From Acidobacteriota bacterium (GTDB lineage: Bacteria; Acidobacteriota; Thermoanaerobaculia; Thermoanaerobaculales; Thermoanaerobaculaceae), in NCBI GenBank assembly GCA_027458945.1, contig DAIDOU010000067.1, positions 1 to 9,797 of the forward strand: a stretch of DNA of 9,797 nt, in the 5' to 3' direction. The translations under genes and the position numbers were made by a program. The notes beneath the pieces were generated by a model. It saw only the letters and a list, made by a program, of their open reading frames with translations, did not search any database and had not been told where the DNA came from. This document shows positions 1 through 5,291 of the stretch, piece by piece; within the stretch, counting starts at the first letter, position 1, and each line of letters starts with the position of its first letter.

Positions 1-1597
1 CTGCGACAAGACGGTGGCCGGCGGGACGGTGATCCCGCGCCTGCTGTACAAGAACCCCGCCGACAAGAAGCGGGTCGAGCACTACGCCGAGGTGCCGTTC
101 TACGCCAACCAGACGCGCGTGGCGATGCGCAACATCGGCAAGATCGACCCGACCGACATCAGCGACGCGGTGGCCCACGACGCCTGGGCCGGCCTCGTCA
201 AGGCGATGCTCGAGATGACGCCGGAGCAGGTGATCGGCGAGATCGAGCGCTCCGGCCTGCGCGGGCGCGGCGGCGCCGGTTTCGTCACCGCGCGCAAGTG
301 GCGCGCGTGCCGCGACGCCGAGGGCGAGCGCAAGTTCGTCGTCTGCAACGGCGACGAGGGCGACCCCGGGGCGTTCAAGGACCGCTCGATCATGGAGGGT
401 GATCCGCACTCGGTGCTCGAGGGTATCGTGATCGGCGCCTGGGCGATCGGAGCGCATGAGGGGTACATCTACGTGCGCGACGAGTACCCGCTCGCGGTGG
501 TCAACCTGACGGTGGCGATCGCGCAGGCGCGCTCGCGCGGGTTCCTCGGCAAGAACATCCTCGGCACCGGCTTCGACTTCGACATCACGATCTCGCGCGG
601 CGGGGGAGCGTTCGTCTGTGGCGAGTCCTCGGCGCTGATGCGGTCGCTCGAGGGAAAGGTCGGCGAGCCGCGGCAGAAGTACGTGCACGCCACCGACAAG
701 GGCCTCTTCGACCGGCCGACGGTGCTCAACAACGTCGAGACGTGGGCCGACGTCGGCGCGATCCTGCTGCACGGCGCCGACTGGTTCGCCGGCATGGGGA
801 CCGAGAAGTCGAAGGGGACCAAGGCGTTCTCGCTGGTCGGCAAGGTCAAGAACACGGGCCTGATCGAGCTGCCGATGGGGATGACGCTGCGCGACATCGT
901 CTACGGCATCGGCGGCGGCATCATCGACGACCGTCCGTTCAAGGCCGTGCAGACCGGGGGGCCGTCCGGCGGCTGCGTGCCGGAGGCGCTGCTCGACCTG
1001 CCGGTGGACTACGAGCGCCTCACCGAGGCGGGCTCGATGATGGGCTCGGGCGGCATGATCGTCATGGACGACCGCACCTGCATGGTCGACGTGGCGCGCT
1101 ACTTCCTGAGCTTCCTCATCGAGGAGTCGTGCGGCAAGTGCGTGCCGTGCCGCGAGGGCCTGAAGCAGATGCTGGTGATCTACGACGACCTCGTCGCCGG
1201 TCGCGGCAAGGCAGGCGACATCGAGCGCATCGAGACGCTGGCGGCCGGGATGCAGCTCGGCTCGCTGTGCGAGCTGGGGAAGTCGGCGCCGAACCCGGTG
1301 CTGTCGACCCTCAGGTACTTCCGCTCGGAGTACGAGGCCCACATCTTCGCCGGGGCGTGCCCGGCCGGAATGTGCCGCGACCTCACCGCCTACGAGATCG
1401 TGCCGGAGCTGTGCAACGGCTGCCACCTTTGCTTCAAGGCGTGCCCGGCCGACGCGATCACCGGCGAGACCAAGAAGGTGCACACGATCCACCAGGAGCG
1501 GTGCATCTCGTGCGGCGCCTGCTACGACGTCTGCCCGACGGCGGGCGCGGTCCGTTTCTTCCCCAAGAACGGCGCCCGGGAGCGGGAGGCGGTATGA
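1..1597 (+). CDS. NuoF/HndC-type NAD(P)H-binding flavin-FeS oxidoreductase subunit, 5'-truncated
   Basis: This is the diaphorase subunit expected to pass electrons between NAD(P)H and FMN/Fe-S clusters in a soluble complex. The frame is open from base 2 (reading C-D-K-T) into a GTG at 14, so the gene starts left of the window and that GTG is probably internal. HndC/HydB relatives carry a thioredoxin-like [2Fe-2S] domain there. Numbering from the GTG: NADH site GRGGAGF at 84-90; FMN-site motif CNGDEGDPGAFKDR from 111; glycine-rich RGGGAF from 195; N3-type [4Fe-4S] ligands C373, C376, C379 and C419; a CPAGMC segment at 449-454 typical of the HndC/HydB branch; and a C-terminal ferredoxin domain with two clusters (C467/470/473/477 and C497/500/503/507). 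Respiratory NuoF lacks this last domain, which points to a bifurcating-hydrogenase, formate-dehydrogenase or BamH-like role. The stop overlaps the next ATG (ATGA). The family call is secure; the partner enzyme is unknown. Confidence 0.95.
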   Translation, partial: CDKTVAGGTVIPRLLYKNPADKKRVEHYAEVPFYANQTRVAMRNIGKIDPTDISDAVAHDAWAGLVKAMLEMTPEQVIGEIERSGLRGRGGAGFVTARKWRACRDAEGERKFVVCNGDEGDPGAFKDRSIMEGDPHSVLEGIVIGAWAIGAHEGYIYVRDEYPLAVVNLTVAIAQARSRGFLGKNILGTGFDFDITISRGGGAFVCGESSALMRSLEGKVGEPRQKYVHATDKGLFDRPTVLNNVETWADVGAILLHGADWFAGMGTEKSKGTKAFSLVGKVKNTGLIELPMGMTLRDIVYGIGGGIIDDRPFKAVQTGGPSGGCVPEALLDLPVDYERLTEAGSMMGSGGMIVMDDRTCMVDVARYFLSFLIEESCGKCVPCREGLKQMLVIYDDLVAGRGKAGDIERIETLAAGMQLGSLCELGKSAPNPVLSTLRYFRSEYEAHIFAGACPAGMCRDLTAYEIVPELCNGCHLCFKACPADAITGETKKVHTIHQERCISCGACYDVCPTAGAVRFFPKNGAREREAV

Positions 1598-2412
1598 GCG
1601 CGGGAACGCACGGAGCGGGCGGCGCGGCCAGCGCGGGAGGCGGGGGAACGATGGTGACCCTCACGATCGACGGCAGGGTGGCGAAGGTGCCCGAGGGCGC
1701 GACCGTCCTCGACGCGGCGCGAGCGATCGGGGTCCGGATCCCGACGTTGTGCCAGCACGAGGCGCTGGAGCCGTGGGGCGGCTGCCGGCTCTGCCTGGTG
1801 GACGTCACCAGGAAGGAGTGGCGCGGCTGGCAGAAGATGGTGGTGTCGTGCATGTTCCCGGCCGAGGACGGGCTCGCCGTTGCCACCGCGACGGAGCGGG
1901 TGCTGGCCACGCGGAAGGTCGTCCTCGACCTGCTGCTGGCGCGCTGCCCGGACACGCCGCTGGTGCAGAGGCTGGCGCACGAGCACGGCATCGAGCGCAC
2001 CTCGTACCAGCCCAACCCCGAGCCGACCGACTGCGTCCTCTGCGGCCTGTGCACGCGGGTATGCGACTCGATCGGCGTGTCGGCGATCGCGACGGTCGAC
2101 CGCGGCGCCGGCAAGGAGGTCGCGCCGCCGTTCCACGAGGCGCCGCCGGACTGCATCGGCTGCCTGGCGTGCGCGGAAGTCTGTCCGACCGACTGCATCC
2201 CGTACCAGACGTCGGACTCCGGGCGTTCGATCTGGGGGAAGGCGTTCGCGATGGTGCGCTGCCCGCACTGCGGCCGGGCGCACATCACGAGGGAGCAAGC
2301 CGCGTTCTACGCCGGCCGCGGCGGCGTGCCGGAGAGCTACTTCGAGACCTGCGACGCATGCAAGCGCACCCAGATGGCGAAGACGTTCACGTCGCTGTCG
2401 GCGGTCAGGTGA
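1594..2412 (+). CDS. HoxU/NuoG-N-like [2Fe-2S] plus 2x[4Fe-4S] subunit with C-terminal four-Cys tail
   Basis: This 272-aa electron-wire subunit likely takes electrons from, or gives them to, the preceding NuoF-like flavoprotein. A plant-type [2Fe-2S] domain has ligands C53, C64, C67 and C86. A helical linker (about 100-140) follows. It has no Cys-rich loop where NuoG binds its His/Cys3 cluster. Two ferredoxin motifs come next, C147/150/153/157 and C187/190/193/197. The last 50 residues add CPHC (223-226) and CDAC (253-256), a likely zinc ribbon or rubredoxin-like knuckle not expected in HoxU, which is about 235 aa. The ATG at 1594 overlaps the upstream stop and has GGGAGG at 1584-1589, only 4 nt away. 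An ATG at 1651 (MVTLTIDG) also has a GGAGG at 1636-1640, and it begins where family members usually begin. The first 19 residues are Gly/Ala filler, so 1651 may be the true start. Confidence 0.9.
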   Translation: MSAGTHGAGGAASAGGGGTMVTLTIDGRVAKVPEGATVLDAARAIGVRIPTLCQHEALEPWGGCRLCLVDVTRKEWRGWQKMVVSCMFPAEDGLAVATATERVLATRKVVLDLLLARCPDTPLVQRLAHEHGIERTSYQPNPEPTDCVLCGLCTRVCDSIGVSAIATVDRGAGKEVAPPFHEAPPDCIGCLACAEVCPTDCIPYQTSDSGRSIWGKAFAMVRCPHCGRAHITREQAAFYAGRGGVPESYFETCDACKRTQMAKTFTSLSAVR

Positions 2413-2423
2413 GGGGCGGCGCC

Positions 2424-2891
2424 ATGGAGATCGAGCGCATGGAGATGATCTACCGGGTCAACGTCGAGCGCTGCATCGCGTGCGGCAAGTGCGAGCTCGC
2501 GTGCGCGTTCGCGCACGGCAGCGAGGGGAAGCCTTCCAAGACCCGCATCAACATCTTCCGCCGCGGGCCCGAGCTGGGTACGCCGGTGGTGTGCTTCCAG
2601 TGCCACGACGCGGCGTGCGCTGCGATCTGTCCGACGCAGGCGCTCGTGCGCAACTCGGCGACGGGCGCGATCGAGGTCGTGCGCGAGCGCTGCATCCTCT
2701 GTCGCATGTGCGTGGCGGCGTGCCCGTTCGGGAACATGGTGTGGGACGAGGCGTACCACTGTGTGCAGAAGTGCGACCTGTGCGGCGGCGACCCCAAGTG
2801 CGTCCCGTTCTGCCCGACGCACGCCCTCGAGTACGTGCCGGCCGAAGCCGCGTCCGTGCGGCCCGAGCCGCTCGTGCGGGAGGCGGTGTGA
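2424..2891 (+). CDS. HycB/HydN-like four-cluster ferredoxin subunit
   Basis: This is a 155-aa polyferredoxin of the HycB/HydN/DmsB superfamily, the small subunit that links a catalytic molybdenum, tungsten or nickel enzyme to other redox modules. Four cysteine groups are visible: C17/20/23/27, C57/60/65/69 (the spaced second motif CFQC then CAAICP), C90/93/96/100, and C117/120/126/130. An extra C113 precedes the last group. This supports four [4Fe-4S] clusters in the usual interleaved pattern. It has no twin-arginine signal or membrane anchor, so it is cytoplasmic. GAGGGG at 2411-2416, overlapping the preceding stop, is 7 nt upstream of the chosen ATG. Methionines 6 and 8 are weaker alternative starts. 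Similar proteins (BamC, AOR-associated ferredoxins) accompany tungsten aldehyde oxidoreductase-family enzymes, but also formate dehydrogenases and hydrogenases. The partner here is outside the window or elsewhere. Confidence 0.93.
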   Translation: MEIERMEMIYRVNVERCIACGKCELACAFAHGSEGKPSKTRINIFRRGPELGTPVVCFQCHDAACAAICPTQALVRNSATGAIEVVRERCILCRMCVAACPFGNMVWDEAYHCVQKCDLCGGDPKCVPFCPTHALEYVPAEAASVRPEPLVREAV

Positions 2892-2895
2892 AGCG

Positions 2896-2927
2896 GCAGG
2901 GCACCGGGCACAGGGCGCCGGGCACAG
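2896..2927 (+). repeat. GGG-N4 heptad repeat (four units), G-quadruplex-type
   Basis: Four consecutive 7-bp units end in GGGC (starting at 2896, 2903, 2910 and 2917), followed by a partial unit. As a 14-bp period, the copies at 2897-2910 and 2911-2924 differ at one base. The G-runs at 2899, 2906, 2913 and 2920 are separated by exactly 4 nt each, which meets the G3+N1-7 quadruplex rule on the mRNA-sense strand. It occupies the spacer between the polyferredoxin stop and the ferritin SD. What is seen is the repeat; folding is inferred. Confidence 0.75.
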
Positions 2928-2967
2928 TTCCTCGCCCAGCGTCCCAGGGCCCGCTGGAGGGCGAGCG

Positions 2968-3477
2968 ATGAGCGACCGTGAGCAGCTGCTCGACATCCTC
3001 AGGAAGGCGTACCAGATCGAGGTGGACGGCTACACCTTCTACTCGATGACCGCGGACCGCGCGAGCAAGCCGGCCGTCCAGGAGCTGTTCGGCAAGCTGG
3101 CGGCGGACGAGGTGCAACACCAGACGTACCTCAAGGGCGTGGCCGGGCGGCTCGACGAGAAGGGGCCGGCCGCGTTCCAGCTCGGCCCGCGCTCGCCGGA
3201 GCAGCGGGCGATCAGCCAGGCGGTGTTCACGGCGAAGTTCCGCGAGCAGGCGGTCGCGTCCGAGTTCGAGCTCGGCGTGCTGTCCGTCGGGATGACGCTG
3301 GAGAGCAACGCGATCCGCTACTTCTCCTCGGCGGCGCAGCAGGCGGGTGAGCCCGAGGTCAAGGCGTTCTATCAGTTCCTCGCCGACTGGGAGAAGGAAC
3401 ACTACGAGGCGCTGCAGGGCCTGTTCAACGCGATCCGCGCCGACGCCCACGCCGCGTCCTCGTTCGCCCCGTTCTGA
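2968..3477 (+). CDS. Ferritin-like diiron (rubrerythrin-domain) protein
   Basis: This 169-aa protein fits a rubrerythrin-type four-helix bundle. Likely diiron ligands are E18 in helix A, E48-x2-H51 in helix B, E112 in helix C and E142-x2-H145 in helix D, giving the paired ExxH pattern of the family. There is no C-terminal rubredoxin CxxC domain and in fact no cysteine at all, so it is a stand-alone erythrin domain rather than classical rubrerythrin. Such proteins reduce peroxide or handle iron; its place behind three Fe-S subunits suggests protection or iron supply for an oxygen-sensitive complex (inference). The start has GGAGG at 2956-2960, 7 nt from the ATG. It lies 76 nt downstream of the polyferredoxin gene on the same strand, so it could share the transcript, although that gap carries a G-run repeat. 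Confidence 0.9.
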   Translation: MSDREQLLDILRKAYQIEVDGYTFYSMTADRASKPAVQELFGKLAADEVQHQTYLKGVAGRLDEKGPAAFQLGPRSPEQRAISQAVFTAKFREQAVASEFELGVLSVGMTLESNAIRYFSSAAQQAGEPEVKAFYQFLADWEKEHYEALQGLFNAIRADAHAASSFAPF

Positions 3478-3534
3478 GCGACCGCGAGGGGCGCGAGGAT
3501 CGGCGGGCCAGAACGCCGGACGAGCGAGGGCGGA

Positions 3535-3580
3535 GGGTAAAGGGCAAAGGGGCAAAGGGGCAAAGGGTAAAGGGCAAAGG
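3535..3580 (+). repeat. Purine-rich GGG-N4 tandem repeat, G-quadruplex-type
   Basis: Six G-runs (at 3535, 3542, 3549, 3557, 3565 and 3572) of 3-4 G are each separated by a four-base loop, either TAAA or CAAA. The unit is therefore 7-8 bp with the pattern Y-AAA-GGG(G). It sits about 60 nt after the ferritin stop and also fits a G-quadruplex rule on the sense strand. It shares the GGG-N4 heptad design of the array at 2896-2927, but with A-rich rather than C-rich loops. It is not a CRISPR array because the units are far too short and have no spacers. Confidence 0.8.
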
Positions 3581-3645
3581 AAAGACAAGACAGGACCGGT
3601 GGGCGCGCGGCGTCTTGGTCTTCCCTTTTCCCTTTCCCCTTTTCC
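3551..3645 (+). repeat. Long imperfect inverted repeat (purine arm / pyrimidine arm)
   Basis: The purine-rich left arm (about 3551-3591) is nearly complementary to the pyrimidine-rich right arm (about 3612-3645), with small bulges. The best-matched inner part pairs 3584-3591 with the start of the right arm. The enclosed loop of about 20 nt is GC-rich. As RNA this would be a long hairpin after the ferritin gene. It could stop transcription or stabilise the 3' end, but no clear terminal U-tract follows. As DNA, a purine/pyrimidine mirror-like tract can also adopt triplex forms. Pairing was judged by eye, so arm limits are approximate. Confidence 0.6.
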
Positions 3646-3686
3646 ATCTTCCTTCGACCCTCTTCCCGTTCGCTCTACCGCTCGGG

Positions 3687-3692
3687 TACCAT
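3687..3692 (+). promoter_or_regulatory. -10-like hexamer TACCAT before the epimerase gene
   Basis: TANNNT-type -10 box ending 6 nt before the ATG at 3699. No SD sequence is present and no convincing -35 is visible. With the usual 6-8 nt to the transcription start, RNA would begin at or next to the A of the start codon, giving a leaderless mRNA. Inferred from sequence only. Confidence 0.5.
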
Positions 3693-3698
3693 CGCACC

Positions 3699-4661
3699 AT
3701 GCGCGCGCTGATCACCGGGGCCAGCGGGTTCGTCGGCGGTCACCTGCTCGAGTACTTGCGCGCCGAGCACCCCGAGGTCGAACCGATCGCGTTGCGGCGA
3801 TGGCGCGCGGAGGCGGCCGGGGAGGCGGCGGCGCCGGGCGGCGTGCCGACCGTCGAGGCCAACCTGCTCGACGCCTCGTCGCTGGTGCGGGCGCTGCGAG
3901 CGAGCCGCCCCGACGTGGTGTTCCACCTCGCCGCCTCGTCCTCGGTGGCGAGCTCGTGGGACGCGCCGTCCGAGATGCTGCAGGTCAACGCCCTCGGGAC
4001 GCTGCACCTGCTCGAGGCCGTGCGCCAGCTCGACCTCGACGCGCGCGTCGTGCTCGCGTGCTCGGCGGAGGCGTACGGGCTCGTGGAGGAGCGCGACCTT
4101 CCGATCCGAGAGGAGCAGCCGTTCCGGCCGGTTTCCCCGTACGCCGTCAGCAAGGCGGCGGCCGACCTGCTGGGGTTTCAATACTTCCAGACGTTCCGGC
4201 TGCCCACGGTGCGCCTGCGCCTGTTCAACCACTGCGGCCCGCGCCAGTCGCACCGGTTCGTGATCGCTTCGTTGGCCCGCCAGGTCGCCGAGATCGAGGC
4301 CGGATTGAGGCCGCCCCGGATCGAGGTGGGGAACGTCGAGGTGCGCCGCGACTTCGTCGACGTGCGCGACGCGGTGCGCGCGTACTGGCTGGCGGCGGCG
4401 CGGGGCGAGGCGGGGGCCGCCTACAACGTGGCCAGCGGGCGGGCGCGCTCGATCCGCGAGATCCTCGACGGGTTGCTGGCGCTGGCCGGCGCCGGTGTGG
4501 AGGTGGTGCGCGATCCGAACCGCCTGCGGCCGGCGGAGATCCCGGTGCTCCTCGGAGATGCGTCCCGCTTTCGCGCCGCGACGGGGTGGCGGCCCGAGGT
4601 GCCGTTCGAGCGGACGCTCGCCGACACGCTCGGGTACTGGCGCGACGCGGTGCGGCGGTGA
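3699..4661 (+). CDS. NAD(P)-dependent epimerase/dehydratase, GDP-6-deoxymannose reductase (Rmd)-like
   Basis: This 320-aa extended short-chain dehydrogenase acts on a nucleotide sugar, probably in the cytoplasm and for surface polysaccharide or glycan synthesis. The Rossmann motif GASGFVG is at 7-13, an acidic residue (D58) ends the LLD strand, HLAA is at 76-79, catalytic Ser is S122 in the CSAEAYG segment, and YxxxK is Y148/K152. The later FNHCGPRQ (from 176) and RRDFVDVRDAVRAY segments resemble GDP-4-dehydro-6-deoxy-D-mannose reductase more than GDP-mannose dehydratase, whose matching segment is NHESPRRG-like. Length fits the family (about 300-320 aa). No GDP-mannose dehydratase lies beside it, so the exact sugar is uncertain. 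The ATG has no SD; the start is chosen because the Rossmann strand begins at once (MRALITG). Confidence 0.88.
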   Translation: MRALITGASGFVGGHLLEYLRAEHPEVEPIALRRWRAEAAGEAAAPGGVPTVEANLLDASSLVRALRASRPDVVFHLAASSSVASSWDAPSEMLQVNALGTLHLLEAVRQLDLDARVVLACSAEAYGLVEERDLPIREEQPFRPVSPYAVSKAAADLLGFQYFQTFRLPTVRLRLFNHCGPRQSHRFVIASLARQVAEIEAGLRPPRIEVGNVEVRRDFVDVRDAVRAYWLAAARGEAGAAYNVASGRARSIREILDGLLALAGAGVEVVRDPNRLRPAEIPVLLGDASRFRAATGWRPEVPFERTLADTLGYWRDAVRR

Positions 4662-4687
4662 CGCCCACGCCTCCGGGCGAAACCGCC

Positions 4688-4693
4688 TATACT
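4688..4693 (+). promoter_or_regulatory. -10-like hexamer TATACT before the 169-aa gene
   Basis: A close match to the TATAAT consensus in otherwise GC-rich DNA, ending 6 nt before the ATG at 4700. This is the same spacing as in front of the epimerase gene. There is no SD and no recognisable -35. A leaderless transcript is the simplest reading. Confidence 0.55.
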
Positions 4694-4699
4694 TCGGCC

Positions 4700-5209
4700 A
4701 TGTCCTCGAGCCTGGCGGCGCGCCCGCTCCTGCGCTGGGACGCCTTCGCGATCACGGTGGATCTCGACATGGTGGAGCTGGCGCTCAACCGCGAGCTGGC
4801 CCGGCGCGTCCCGAACCTCCGGCGGCTCGAGATCGCCGGCGACGGCGACACGCTGGAGCTGCATCTCGAGGCGGCGTGGCAGGGGCTGCCGGGCCAGGTC
4901 ACGGCGCGGCTGCGTGAGCTCCGGCTGCGGCGCCGGTTCTTCGGTTGCCGGATCGAGTCGGTGCACGGCCCGCTCGGGATCCCGCTGCCGGTCGCGCTCG
5001 TCGGCACGCTCGCGCGACGCCTCGGACAGGGGATGCTGCGGTTCGACGCGGAGGACCGCATCGTGCTCGCCGATCTGAGGCGCTTCCTCCCGGAAGGGCT
5101 CGAGGTCCGGGTGAGCGACGTCCTTTGCGAGGGGCGGCGGTTGCGCGTCGAGCTCGCCGGCGGGTCGGTGGCCGCGGTGCTCGCCGGCGTGGCCGACGCC
5201 GCCGGGTAG
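4700..5209 (+). CDS. Hypothetical 169-aa protein, possible LmeA/DUF2993-like lipid-binding fold
   Basis: I do not recognise this protein with confidence. It is soluble-looking, with no signal peptide and no membrane helix. It alternates short hydrophobic beta-like stretches with polar turns: about 17-23, 43-57, 67-78, 82-89, 119-125 and 134-152. An amphipathic helix lies near 23-38, and a Gly/Pro-rich turn with hydrophobics is at 90-101. Two cysteines (C83, C143) form no motif. The final strand pair (GLEVRVSDVLCEGRRLRVEL) recalls DUF2993/LmeA-type lipid-binding proteins, but that is an impression, not an assignment. It starts 38 nt after the epimerase stop behind its own -10-like box and precedes the mprF lipid operon, so an envelope role is possible. 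Codon bias (GC-rich third positions) and ATG placement support a real gene. Confidence 0.75.
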   Translation: MSSSLAARPLLRWDAFAITVDLDMVELALNRELARRVPNLRRLEIAGDGDTLELHLEAAWQGLPGQVTARLRELRLRRRFFGCRIESVHGPLGIPLPVALVGTLARRLGQGMLRFDAEDRIVLADLRRFLPEGLEVRVSDVLCEGRRLRVELAGGSVAAVLAGVADAAG

Positions 5210-5230
5210 AAGCCGGCGGGCAAGCGGGCG

Positions 5231-5246
5231 CGGGCCGGCCGGCCCG
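5231..5246. other. Perfect 16-bp GC palindrome upstream of mprF
   Basis: CGGGCCGGCCGGCCCG reads the same on both strands. It lies 22 nt after the stop of the hypothetical gene and about 45 nt before the mprF start. It could be an operator, or the stem of a weak transcription stop, though no T-tract follows. GC palindromes also arise by chance in DNA of this composition. Confidence 0.35.
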
Positions 5247-5276
5247 TCGCTGTGGCGAGCGAGCTCGGGCCCACGC

Positions 5277-5282
5277 TAGACT
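5277..5282 (+). promoter_or_regulatory. -10-like hexamer TAGACT before mprF
   Basis: TANNNT hexamer ending 9 nt before the chosen mprF ATG at 5292. No SD precedes that ATG. A transcription start 6-8 nt downstream would leave only a few leader bases, or the next in-frame ATG at 5304 could be used. No clear -35 is seen. Confidence 0.4.
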
Positions 5283-5291
5283 TGACGGCGG

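Larger units (their letters stand above)
3478..3698. other. 221-bp spacer between ferritin and epimerase genes
   Basis: No credible gene is seen in it. Apart from the purine repeat, its pyrimidine partner (about 3612-3670) and a -10-like box at 3687-3692, it is GC-rich filler. The sharp strand bias (purine, then pyrimidine) is unlike the flanking coding DNA. Confidence 0.7.

Noticed and set aside
14..16. GTG as the true start of the NuoF-like gene
   Set aside because: The frame is open to the window edge, the preceding residues fit the linker of HndC-type proteins, and no SD is visible; the gene is more likely truncated.
742..1593. Long + strand extension upstream of the HoxU-like gene
   Set aside because: It translates to Arg/Gly/Ala-rich filler in another frame of the NuoF-like gene; protein similarity begins only after 1594/1651.
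3535..3580. CRISPR array
   Set aside because: The units are 7-8 bp with no spacers and there are no cas genes.
2548..3588. 346-aa open frame on the - strand over the polyferredoxin and ferritin genes
   Set aside because: Low-complexity Arg/Leu/Pro translation, including translated repeat; no domain or SD.
3347..4699. Long + strand extension upstream of the 169-aa gene
   Set aside because: It runs through the repeat spacer and the epimerase gene in a wrong frame with low-complexity Arg-rich sequence; the real start is placed at 4700.
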